From Blakeslea trispora (Eukaryota > Mucoromycota > Mucoromycetes > Mucorales > Choanephoraceae), in NCBI GenBank assembly GCA_025331445.1, contig JAIWNE010000005.1:248001-312000 (forward strand): 64,000 bases of DNA. The letters are read 5' to 3'. Both the position numbers and the translations under genes were made by a program. Numbering within the stretch: position 1 is the stretch's first letter; each line of letters starts with the position of its first letter. Positions 26,352 to 36,061 of this stretch are shown one piece after another. The notes under the pieces are model-generated. The model ran no database searches and was not told where the DNA came from. It saw nothing but the letters and a program-made list of their open reading frames with translations.

Positions 26352-26984
26352 ATGATGCCTGGTGAAGCCATGTTGTTTTTATTTGCAGTCATTATGTCTG
26401 CTTTACTTTTATTTGTGATGGTCTTTTTTGTATAAGTGTATTGCCCTGTTGAAAATATTCTCTCTGTGTTTTGACTTGAACAAATTTAGGTGATTCTATT
26501 CTCTGATTTAGAATGCGATTATATTAACCCCATTGATCTATGCAATAAGCTTAACCAAGTAAATAAGAAACAAAAGATAAAGAGAACAAGTTGACTCATA
26601 TTAGTTTAGTTTGTTTTACCCGAGATGGGGGCTCATGCCTTCTTGTTTCTCATGTTCTTACTGAACGGTAGTTGGACAGCTCTCGTATTGAACTTGCCTT
26701 TGTTAGCCTATAATGTCAACAAGTAAATAGGACAGTGTTTATTTGTTCGTCTATTAAACGTTATCTTTAGAGTCATGAAAGGACGTCACATGTACGATGC
26801 AACAGAGATTTTCCGTACATTACCTCAGCATAAAAAGGAATGCTTCATTAAGCTTGGCTTTTATCTGTTTGTAAGTTGCTTAAGAAAAAAGAACAAGCGA
26901 ATAGAGACTAACATGATTTGTTAGTGTTTCTTTTACTTTTTATACCGTATGATTGTTGCTTTAATTGCAGCTGCTGATTCCTAA
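26352..26984 (+). CDS. erv14: Cornichon-family ER cargo receptor ERV14
   Basis: COPII cargo receptor for transmembrane proteins leaving the ER. Five exons (26352..26429, 26490..26558, 26610..26722, 26771..26870, 26925..26984) give 139 aa, matching the family. Landmarks are LFSDLECDYINPIDLCNKLN (signature cytosolic loop), MGAHAFLFLMFLLNGSW, LPLLAYNVNK, MKGRHMYDATEIFRTLPQHK (COPII-binding loop) and a final helix FYFLYRMIVALIAA. Two in-frame ATGs start the gene. The intergenic gap to the RPN12 stop is 86 bp, so its promoter must overlap the 3' end of that gene unless the two share a transcript. Confidence 0.95.
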
Positions 26985-27451
26985 AAAAAAAATTGAAGGA
27001 GAGAAAAGGGAAGATATACACAAAGATAGATTGCTTAAGCACATATAAATTCAGGATTTGCTACAAATAAGATTATTTAATTGATTGAGGGGAACCCTTA
27101 AAGAACACAAACATTTGAGATTTATTGGGAAACCTTGTGAAATTTTAGTTTGTTTGCCTGTCTTTTTTTTTTTTATTTTTAAGGATAAAATCTCGAAACA
27201 GAGAAAAATCTTGTTGTATGGATTAAACTGTCAAGACAATACTATCAGCACTAAGAAAAAAGGACTTTCTCATTCCGGTGCATCTAGAGTAACACCTACT
27301 TACTTACTACTATTCCTATAGCAGTAGTACGAATAGGTTTCTTATTTTGTCAAAAGTAAAAAAAAAAAAAGACAGCCTTTTTTCTTCTTTGTATTATATG
27401 TACAATATGGAACAGAAATTATAGGATATGAAGGCATATGTATAAAGTGTA
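26985..27451. other. Convergent intergenic spacer
   Basis: Spacer between the ends of ERV14 and the fucosyltransferase-like gene. It is A/T rich, with A and T runs at 27160-27180 and 27357-27372. No gene seen. Confidence 0.6.
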
Positions 27452-28867
27452 TTAGGACCAAGCTATATGTAATTCTTGTATATACTGCGAAAATGTGGAT
27501 CGAGGTGTAGTCAAAACATTTTCACCATGAGCTGCCACCATGGCATCCACAAGAGGAATTAGATACATCTTTAATGGCTTGGAGGGCTCCATCATGTCTT
27601 GAATATCGTCTAAAGGAGAGAGCAGCTGAGATGGAACATCATCCAAAGTAGTAGTACAAGGAAATGCTCGAAACAGAGGAAGCAATTCACTTTGATTTCG
27701 ACGAGGTTGATGGTAGTCTGTGGCTACATAGATTCTAGCATCATTTTTGAGTTGCATAGGTATCATTGTGCTCTCATGCCAATCCATGGTCGCATCATTT
27801 ACAATAGGAAGACATTTGTTTTCATGAATGGTAGCATCAGGTCGATTATCTTGAATGATGGTTGTCATCTTGCCTATAAACCTGTTGAGATTGAGATGAA
27901 TTTCCTTTCGAAAAGGTTTATCGCCTGTTCTAAAATGAATGGACTGAAAACTACCTCGACCACCAAGATAGTCTACAATACCATTCACCGTCTCTCCCAA
28001 AGGTGTATCCAGTCGATAATGCAGTGCTCTTTTGATCTTTTTGTGCATCTCATCATGACTCTCTAGGTTCAATCGGGTAGAGCCAAAGATGCCTCCCAAG
28101 AACAACAGTTTGTGCTTATACTGAGCAAAGTGATGGGGCAACAAGACCTTATAATATCGTCTTCCTCCAAATGAATCAAAGTAGTTCATCTTGTTTGACA
28201 CCAGCTCATTCGCCAGTGTCTTGTTTTCAAATAGACGCCAATCGTATAACTGATCGTCTTGGTATCGAAAGATATCATGATCACCTTGGAGATGAAGATC
28301 GTCTCTCATCTGCTTTTCTGTATAGATGTGTTGATAACGAATGCGTATATCAGGCATTAATTGATCCAAATCATGTAGTTCAGACCATGGCATGACACCA
28401 AGTCGGCGGCTTTCTGAGCACTTGGCCGTTTGAACATAGCTTGATAAAATCCCGGGCGTTGGTGTCTGACATATCTTGGCAAAATCCTTGGGGGTAGTGA
28501 GCCAATCTAACTGATCCTCTATGGATTCTCTTGCTGACCAGCCAAACACTGTACCAAGGAATGCAGGAGGTACTAGCAGTGTTCGATTAAGCATATAGGA
28601 CATCAGTAAAGCGTTTGCTAGCTCTATACGTTGATTCGATAAGCCTGAATGCGGTAAATAGGCTAGAAATCTCTCTTCTTCTGTTAAATTAGAGTGGGTA
28701 TAGGTGTGTCTATTTATAGTATGAGGCGCTGAAGAAGTAGATGCCTGGAGCGGTAATGGTGCATGTACAAAAGATAGCATTGTATATACAAATGTGAGGC
28801 AAATAAGTGACATGATTGCAATGCCTCTTTTGGTTTTATAGAATCTAAAAAGGATTGACTTTGACAT
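27452..28867 (-). CDS. O-fucosyltransferase-like type II membrane protein
   Basis: Probable Golgi/ER glycosyltransferase of the GDP-fucose O-fucosyltransferase type. It is a single exon of 471 aa. A short basic cytosolic tail (MSKSILFRFYKTKRG) is followed by a signal anchor (IAIMSLICLTFVYTMLSFV). The luminal domain has an N-terminal donor/acceptor block SGLSNQRIELANALLMSYML and TLLVPPAFLG. A later HFRTGDKPFRKE block resembles the arginine motif that contacts GDP-fucose, and the C-terminal part has YVATDYHQPRRNQSEL. Mucoralean walls contain fucose polymers, which fits. The exact acceptor (protein or glycan) is unknown. Confidence 0.8.
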   Translation of the reverse strand: MSKSILFRFYKTKRGIAIMSLICLTFVYTMLSFVHAPLPLQASTSSAPHTINRHTYTHSNLTEEERFLAYLPHSGLSNQRIELANALLMSYMLNRTLLVPPAFLGTVFGWSARESIEDQLDWLTTPKDFAKICQTPTPGILSSYVQTAKCSESRRLGVMPWSELHDLDQLMPDIRIRYQHIYTEKQMRDDLHLQGDHDIFRYQDDQLYDWRLFENKTLANELVSNKMNYFDSFGGRRYYKVLLPHHFAQYKHKLLFLGGIFGSTRLNLESHDEMHKKIKRALHYRLDTPLGETVNGIVDYLGGRGSFQSIHFRTGDKPFRKEIHLNLNRFIGKMTTIIQDNRPDATIHENKCLPIVNDATMDWHESTMIPMQLKNDARIYVATDYHQPRRNQSELLPLFRAFPCTTTLDDVPSQLLSPLDDIQDMMEPSKPLKMYLIPLVDAMVAAHGENVLTTPRSTFSQYIQELHIAWS

Positions 28868-29239
28868 TGAAAACAGTAAGGAAAGAAGCTAAAGAGAAAA
28901 AGAGAGTAAGAAGAAAGAAAAAGATGAGGGGAAATTAAAGAAGTAACATGCATATTTATATGGAGATCCTTTTTAAGACCTAATTTAGGAGATGGTTAAG
29001 TGTATTCATATGCTTGATAGATAGTCTTTGATTATTATCCTAATTAAGAACAAGTGAAATTTATAAATAAAACAAAAAGGGGGAGTGGGGAAGGGGGGGG
29101 GGACAGAGGCAAAGGACTTCTAATGCCTTTGCGTAGACTGTCAATGTCACACAAATGTCGAGTTCCCTTCTTTTTGTACAAGTTGATACAATAAATTATG
29201 TTTATTTTCATTGAAGAATCAGGGTCTCATATCAATATG
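28868..29239. other. Intergenic, G-rich run
   Basis: Upstream region of the fucosyltransferase-like gene. A strongly G-rich patch of about 30 nt lies at 29078-29103. No gene seen. Confidence 0.5.
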
Positions 29240-29760
29240 TGAAAGAATGATGTGCGGTCTAGAAAATCAGAGCGTACAGTTGTTGAGCTACTTCAGACAA
29301 GAGCTGCTTCTCATACAATCATCGGATGCTATATCTTCAAAAGATGTCATTCATATTACGTTGAGAAAGCCTCCTCCACCTGCGTAATATACAAAGAAAC
29401 TTGCAAAGGACAATAAAGGCAGGAAGAAGGCAGTTGCGGCAATCGAGGAAGAGGTCGACACTACTACTTTTGGTTACTCGCAGAAGCCTCCCCCCCAAAG
29501 GGGATTACTCACTATACAAAGTTTATGAGCAAATTCCTTGACATTCTAGATGATATGGGAAATACAAAAGGATCTTTCCTGGTTATAGATAGTTGCTTTG
29601 TTCTTGTTTCTAAACTTGTGCAAAGCAAAATCTTGAGAAGAGGTTACAAATTTGTGTATCTGTCAACATGCTCCTTCTAGAATTTGACGCAATCGAACAG
29701 CTTTGGTCTCTCGTCAAAGGGAAAAATGAAGCGTAATAAACTTTTGTAGTCAGAGATCCT
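29240..29760 (+). pseudogene. Decayed Tc1/IS630-like DDE transposase, C-terminal part
   Basis: Fragments in shifting frames include DVIHITLRKPPPP, HYTKFMSKFLDILDDMGNTK, GSFLVIDSCFVLVSKLVQSK, RRGYKFVYLS and a last block equivalent to the NPIEQLWSLVKGK catalytic end. The second catalytic Asp is visible in LVIDS, but the usual DNAPIH is degraded. Stops and frame shifts break it. Terminal repeats were not identified. Confidence 0.7.
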
Positions 29761-31022
29761 GTCTGGTAGAATGAAGGATGCCTGTGAGTAAGTCTTATTG
29801 GCTAACTTGTAAGGTTTTTTTGTAAATCATTCATAACGTCAAATTTTGAAATGTTACGATACACTCTAAGAAAAGAAGCAAATAAAAAAAAAAGAGCATG
29901 AACATGAACAAATCAAGCCGTTTTATAGGAAAAGGTGACAACAAGGTTAGATAAAGGCTATTCCCATTTGATAATTGATTTAAAAAAAAACTAATTGGCT
30001 AACCACTCGGCTTTCTCTTTTTGCTTGTACTTGATGACTGGCAAGAACAATGAGAAAGCTATGATTCCAGAGGATTGCATGGCTGACGATGCATTAAACT
30101 GTTTGCTGGTACAATCCAATCTTCTGCCTTTTTTACGTTTTCAAGAGTAATGTTCTGTTTATATTGTGTAGAAAAGAAATCAAGGTTAGTAAGATATAAA
30201 CGTTTTAATCAATTCATCAGTTTTGCTTGTCTCTAACTTGACTAAAAATAATACATCTTTCAACAAATAAAGATAAGACATTCACTGCTCCTTTTTTTTT
30301 ATTCACATATAGTCAACTTGACACTAATCTCAAGTATTAAATGCTTGTCATGTCTGGTCAGCTATACTCTTTCTCTCTTTTAAATTCAAGCGCTTTTTCT
30401 GTATTACCTTTGATTTTGACGCCATCAAGAGCGGGAAAAGAAAGAGAATGTTTTTGTAGATGCTTTTAATATAGCCTAGTTGGTCCCACCCCCTTCATTA
30501 ATTATAAATTGACAGCTTAGCCAATGCTTATGAGCCATACATCGATTGTTTATCTAAGCTGTAGAGAGACAGATAAAGAGCCAGTTTGTTGCACCTCTTG
30601 ATATGTTTTGATTTATCTGTTGTATATATTATGGCCCAAAGACATTTTCAAATACAATCGCCCTAAAGAAAACTATCTTATTGCATTCATTTAGAATAGG
30701 AAGATACAACATAGAGATAAAATCAATAAACTTAGTTGACATGAACTTCCTAATAAAACACGACACAATTAAGCTTTGTATTTGACATTGAGAGGGAGAA
30801 AGGAAATTTACCTCCTTCTTTATAGGAGATTCCCTTTTTGTTAGTGTTTATACTGAGAGGAAAATTCACAGCCTTGTTTTATTGTTGTCATTCCAGCAGA
30901 CACAAAAAAAAAAAGATTTGCATTTTGCCTTTTTGAGCGGAACAAATAACTAGCCTTATTTTTTTTCTAGTTATAATTTTTCTATTTTTCTTATACTAAC
31001 TCGTCTGCATCTACTGCTTGTC
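29761..31022. other. Intergenic, no feature seen
   Basis: AT-rich DNA upstream of SNF4 without supported coding sequence. Confidence 0.5.
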
Positions 31023-32220
31023 ATGTCATATTCAACTTCCAGTATGCCATCCACAGATGCCTTTGATAGAGACACAGTTGAATCTATACCTTCTTCTCCC
31101 GAGCAAGTCTGTGAAATACAAGCTCTGATGTGCTCATTCCTCAAAGAACATACGGCTTATGATGTTTTACCAGTGAGTTATCGAGTGATCGTCTTTGATA
31201 CTCGGTTGTTAGTGAAAAAGGCTTTGAGTGCACTTGTACAGAACGGTAAAGACAATCATTCTCCTTTCTGTCATATCACTAAAAAAAATTCTTTCTCTCT
31301 TTCTGAAACAATAGGCATTGTATCAGCACCTTTATGGTCAAGTGAATGTCAAAAATTTGCAGGCATGTTGACAGTAGCCGATTTTATCAACTTGATTCAG
31401 TACTACTATACCCATTCATCCATGGAAGATGCGTCCCGAGACATCGAGAGTTTTGAATTGGCTCATTTACGTGATGTAGAGAAATTGGTAGGTGCACCCG
31501 CTCCTCAACTTGTCTCGATGAATCCCATGGCAACACTGTACGATGCATGCCACATGTTGGCAGAGAGTAGAGTTCACCGTGTGCCATTGTTAGATAAAGA
31601 CCCAGAGACAGACACCGAGATGATTGTTAGTGTCATTACACAGTACCGCATCTTGAAATTCATTGCATCCAATGTAAGCCATCCTTCTATTAGAAATACA
31701 AGCTATGTATTGATTTCAAATGGGGGGTAGTTTAAGCATACAAAAGCATTGCGTCAACCATTGTCTGAACTCAGGATTGGCACCTATGATAATGTGGCTA
31801 CAGCTTCTATGGATACACCTGTCATCCAAGTGATCAACATGTTTGTGCAACAGAATATCAGTGCAGTACCTATTGTAGATGCTAATGGTGTTGTATTGAA
31901 TGTTTATGAAACAATTGATGTGATGGTAAGGTGTTGATACAATGAGTAAAACGAGACTAAGATCTGTTCCATAGAGTATTGCTCGGTCAGGAAAATTTAA
32001 AGAGTTGGATATGTCAGTTGGAGAAGCAATGGAAGCTAGACCTAAAGATTATCCCGGAGTGCACACTTGTACACTGAATGATACACTTCATTCCATATTC
32101 AGAATCATTCGAAAACAGCGTGTCTATCGATTGATTATTGTGGATCAAGGAAACAAACTAATAGGTATTGTTAGTCTATCTAACATTCTAGGCTACTTGG
32201 TAGGATACACACGACCTTGA
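31023..32220 (+). CDS. snf4: AMPK/SNF1 complex gamma subunit (CBS-domain protein)
   Basis: Nucleotide-sensing regulatory subunit of the SNF1/AMPK kinase. Exons 31023..31245, 31315..31673, 31731..31925 and 31975..32220 give 340 aa. It has four CBS motifs in two Bateman modules. Visible pieces are SYRVIVFDTRLLVKKALSAL, GIVSAPLWSSECQKFAGMLT (CBS1), VSMNPMATLYDACHMLAESR and VHRVPLLD (CBS2), LRIGTYDNVATASMDTPVI with NISAVPIVDANG (CBS3), and TCTLNDTLHSIFRIIRKQRV with RLIIVDQGNKLIGIVSLSNI (CBS4). The length matches SNF4 with a short N-terminal extension. The predicted second intron removes an in-frame stop near 31730. Confidence 0.95.
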
Positions 32221-33112
32221 GTCAATATGGACGGGATTGCATTTGATTGTACAGTTTCTTTTTTTTTTCTATCTTAATAAATGCAAAGTACCTAAACAAA
32301 AATGTGTGCCGTAAAAAAGAGAATTGGTGTATTTATGAAACAGATAGGCGATCAAGAAATTTAGCTGTAGAATAACTACAAAAGGCCTTGAAGATCACTT
32401 ATCTGTAGCTTTAGACATCAATGCCTATTTTTGCTAATCGTTGTCTTCTCTTAACTTTGCTTAACCAATCAAGAATTGCTCAATGGGTTTAGACTACGAT
32501 AGACAAGAAGAAGGATATACACACTTATAGCCTCTACTCTCAATATGTCTTGATAGCTTATAATTGGAACATTGCGCATCATCAAACAGCGAACATAAAA
32601 CTCCTTATATCGATTCATTGCTAACAAAGCTACCCCCCCCCCCTTAGCCTTACCAAATAAACTGAAAAGACTTGCAAAGTTTGTTCCCACATCTTATTGG
32701 CAAAGTGATTTTACATGAATCGTTTAAATAGGCGCTTCAATAGATAGCATTTTGATTTGTGGTTCAAAGTTTTATTTAAAATACAGTTACCAACTGGATA
32801 AAAGTTGTAGGTTAAAACATAAAATATAAGAATAAGTGGTTAATAATACTAACCAAATTGTTGGTAATGGGTTAATTGATATAAGTAAAGTTAGAAGTAT
32901 TTAAATTGAAATAGAATGTGAGGAAGAGAAAAAAACAAGATGTGTGAGGAAGAGGGTTGTTGTGGTTTTATATGATTTGAGGTAAATGGTGTAGCATAAC
33001 ACAATAGGTATGTTTTACCATTGTAGGAAGACAGTCATAATAATGCGTTTCAATTAAAATCAGGGCACCACAGAACAATTTTGAAATAACTTTAATTTAC
33101 ATAAATCAATTT
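32221..33112. other. Convergent intergenic spacer
   Basis: About 0.9 kb between convergent SNF4 and ILV6. A C run of 11 nt lies at 32633-32643. The rest is AT rich. No gene seen. Confidence 0.6.
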
Positions 33113-34250
33113 TTATCCAGGAGGAAGTAACGAAGCATCAACAGCTTCAGTCTCATATGAGTGCTCTGTTTGAGGCTCATAATGGTCATGAACAGGAGAT
33201 CTTGGCATAGCCATGACACCTATTAAATAAAGAGAAATTAGCATACAGCTTATTTATTGTCCTTCTTTCAATTACCTGTTCTTGAAGCTTCAAGAATACC
33301 GAAAGGTTTACAGAGCTTCATAAAAGATGAAAGTCTGCTGGATTTGGCGCATAGCTCAATAATAACAGAATCAGACGAAACATCCACAATCTTACCGTCA
33401 AATAGACGAGTAAGTTCTGTCAATGCACGAAGATGAGAGAAAGTTTCACGAAGGGTATCAGAAGGTGCCTCAATGGCTTGCTATTATTCAAAGTCAATTC
33501 ACTCATCCTTTCATACACTCTAAGCTACTTGCCTTTTCATAATAAGATACATTCTCATCTTCATATTCAACATCATCATCCAATTTAGCGGTAGGCAATT
33601 GTTCATGCAGATGTTCAGGACCGAGAATGGAAACCTTGATCAACAAAAGTTCACGCTCAACCAACTTTGTCTTTGTATAATCTAAAACAGCCCAAACAGG
33701 TACCTATTGTCTCATTGATACATTAGCTCCAGGGCTCTTATTCACACAAATTACACTTTTTACCAAGTCTTCTAACTGACGTCTAGCTTGCTCAATCTGA
33801 ACATTGCGGCCATTGAATATGATTGTCATACGACTCAAATCTTCAACTTCTGTATTAGCAACCACAAGCGATTCAATGTTGAAACCACGAGCAGCCAAGA
33901 CACCAGAGACACGACTAAGAACACCAGGTTCGTTTTGAACCAAACAGTTCAAGATATGACGAGTTTCAGGTTGATTAGAAGGAGTAGGTGTGTTGTATAG
34001 AATGTTGGTCACAGCGTCTTCCACTGTAGGTTGAGGAACAACTGGAACAGGGCCAAAGCGACGTTGACGGATATGCTTTTTGAATGAAAGAGCAGAAGTA
34101 GCAGAGCTATTTTGGCTTGCTAAACATCTTGCGTTGATAAAAATGGGAGAACGAGTTTGTAGCTATGTTGATTCAGATATAAGACCTTTTTTTTTCTCTT
34201 ATAAATAAGATGTTTAGACTTACAACTCGAGTTGCGACTGAACGAAACAT
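33113..34250 (-). CDS. ilv6: Acetolactate synthase small (regulatory) subunit
   Basis: Regulates acetohydroxyacid synthase in mitochondrial branched-chain amino acid synthesis and confers valine feedback. Exons complement(33113..33219, 33276..33480, 33533..33703, 33764..34162, 34224..34250) give 302 aa. A mitochondrial presequence-like start (MFRSVATRV, then basic and hydroxylated residues) is followed by the ACT domain RHILNCLVQNEPGVLSRVSG with RGFNIESLVVANTEVEDLSR, then LEDLVPVWAVLDYTKTKLVE and KVSILGPEH. A second regulatory domain contains LTELTRLFDGKIVDVSSDS and FGILEASRTGVMAMPRSP. One intron (33703 to 33764) removes an in-frame TAG. The intron between 33533 and 33480 appears to use a GC donor. 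The start faces the small ORF at 34444. Confidence 0.95.
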
Positions 34251-34443
34251 TCTTGCAAAAAAAAAAAAGAGAAGAGCTAAAATATGGGGGACGATCAAAA
34301 GTAGCTTTTTTTAATCTTTTTTTAAAGATAACAAGTTGATAGTCAGATAGTGGTGACGAGAATTTGAATCATTAAGAACAGAGAAAGCTTATTGGTACAT
34401 CTGCCAGCGAATCTCAATTCTGCTATCAAATCAAATACTTTGA

Positions 34444-34707
34444 CTCAATACTTTTCAACCATTCAAAGATGTCTTTTTTCCTTACACGCTTGAGGTTACC
34501 TTGTGTCTTTTTCGAGAATTTCTTTTAGGTCCTGTTGAGACACTATTATTCGCATTGACAGCACTGCTGATTGGCTATTTGTTTTTTCTCTCTCTTAAGA
34601 AAGCCAAGCTGTCTATTTCAATAGTTCATGAATACCTGAGATGGATATTCTTAAGAAATACTATTGACGCATTTGAAGAAGATGCTCAGTACAAGAGATT
34701 CTTGTAA
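34444..34707 (+). CDS. Small membrane ORF resembling the serine palmitoyltransferase small subunit (start unresolved)
   Basis: An open frame of about 88 codons without ATG. The coding-looking part reads YTLEVTLCLFREFLLGPVET, then LLFALTALLIGYLFFLSLKK, SIVHEYLRWIFL and QYKRFL before the stop. The order (aromatic-rich N-terminus, Pro/acidic turn, one membrane helix, amphipathic C-terminal helix) resembles SPTSSA/Tsc3-type activators, but this is a by-eye resemblance. An ATG at 34469 is in another frame. A GT..AG intron linking them would be only 26 nt, so an upstream exon is more likely (acceptor CAAAG at 34468). It lies head to head with ILV6, about 200 bp apart. Confidence 0.4.
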   Translation, partial: LNTFQPFKDVFFPYTLEVTLCLFREFLLGPVETLLFALTALLIGYLFFLSLKKAKLSISIVHEYLRWIFLRNTIDAFEEDAQYKRFL

Positions 34708-34954
34708 ATAATTGGCAACTGCTTTCTTCAGTCATTAGAAGCCCCTCTTTTTTTTTTATTCATTTCCAAGAAGATAAATTGCAAAACATTAGGAAATTAT
34801 GAAGGTAGAAAAATAAGGCACGACTTAGATAGTTTGCTTGTTCTTTCTTACGCATCAATTCCTTCTGCTTTGTTAGAAAAATATTGAGCTTAAAAAAGAA
34901 AAATTTTATTAACCACAGAAAGAGAGAGAGAAAAAAAAAGTGTTCTTTTGATAA

Positions 34955-35963
34955 ATGTCTCAACCACCAGTGCCACCTCAGCAACCACCACAACCACCAC
35001 CTGGAGCAGCACCCTTTCCTCCAGGTATGCCACCTGCAGGTTTTCCTCCAGCAGGTTTTCCTGCTGGCCCTCCACCTCCAGGTGGCTTTCCTCCAGGTGG
35101 ATTCCCTCCAGGCGGTTTTCCTCCAGCAGGTGCAGCACCACCACCCGCCTTTACACCCAATGTACCCCAAGCTACCGCTCCCTCCATGGTCAACGGCATT
35201 CCTACAGCTAAGCAGCCTCTCAACACAACACCTAGTCGTACAGTCTATGCCAGTAACCTGAACGAGAAAGTCAAGTTGGATGGTAATTTGTCCTCATGTT
35301 TTTTTTTCTTGATCGGCTTATTGACGCGTTTTGTTTCATATAGTGCTCAAGAACTCATTGCGTACCTTGTTTAAACAGTTTGGTGATGTGCTCGATGTCG
35401 TTGCCCATAAGAACATTCGTATGCGTGGACAAGCATTCATTGCTTTCCCTGATGAAGATAGTGCGGATAAAGCTATTAAAGAATTACAGCACTTTGTGTT
35501 ATACGATAAGCCCATGGTACTTCAGTTTGCTAGAAACAAGTCTGATGTTCATGCTAAATCCGATGGCGATTACGAAACACATCATAAGCAACGCTTAGAA
35601 CGAAAAGAACAAGTGGCTAAAATGCCCCTTCCCGGATCTCACAAACCTACCTTCAAAGCAAGCAGACCTCAACAAAACACACAGTCTCAATTCAATCCTA
35701 CAGCCAATATTCCTGACGAATACTTGCCTCCTAATAATATTTTGTTCTTACAGAAATTACCCGAGACAATTACTCAGCAACAGCTGGTCGATTTATTCCA
35801 ACGCTATCCTGGTTTCAGAGAAGTGCGTATGATTCCTACAAAGAAATCAATTGCCTTTGTTGAATACGATAATGAGCTTCAATCTGGTATTGCAAAGAAC
35901 GAATTGTCTGGTCACAAATTTGATCCTGACCATGAAATGAAGGTCACTTTTGCAAGAAAATAA
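34955..35963 (+). CDS. U1A/U2B''-type snRNP RNA-binding protein with two RRMs
   Basis: Spliceosomal RNA-binding protein of the SNF/U1A/U2B'' family. Exons 34955..35282 and 35344..35963 give 315 aa. RRM1 is at about residues 94-172, with RNP2 TVYASNLNEKVK and RNP1 MRGQAFIAFPD, followed by FVLYDKPMVLQFARNKSD. A basic linker (HHKQRLERKEQ) leads to RRM2 at about 240-315, with ILFLQKLPETITQQQLVDLF and KSIAFVEYDNELQSG, ending VTFARK. The oddity is a Pro/Gly-rich N-terminal extension of about 85 residues (repeated GFPPGG and AGFPPAG units) ahead of RRM1, which metazoan U1A lacks. The gene ends about 100 bp from the stop of the giant convergent gene. Confidence 0.9.
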
Positions 35964-36061
35964 GCACAGCTCTTTTTTTCCCTCATTTGAACATTTGCAC
36001 GGCGTTCTTACGTGTAATATAATCAACATCTATACAATGTCTTTTTTTTATTTTGTTATCA

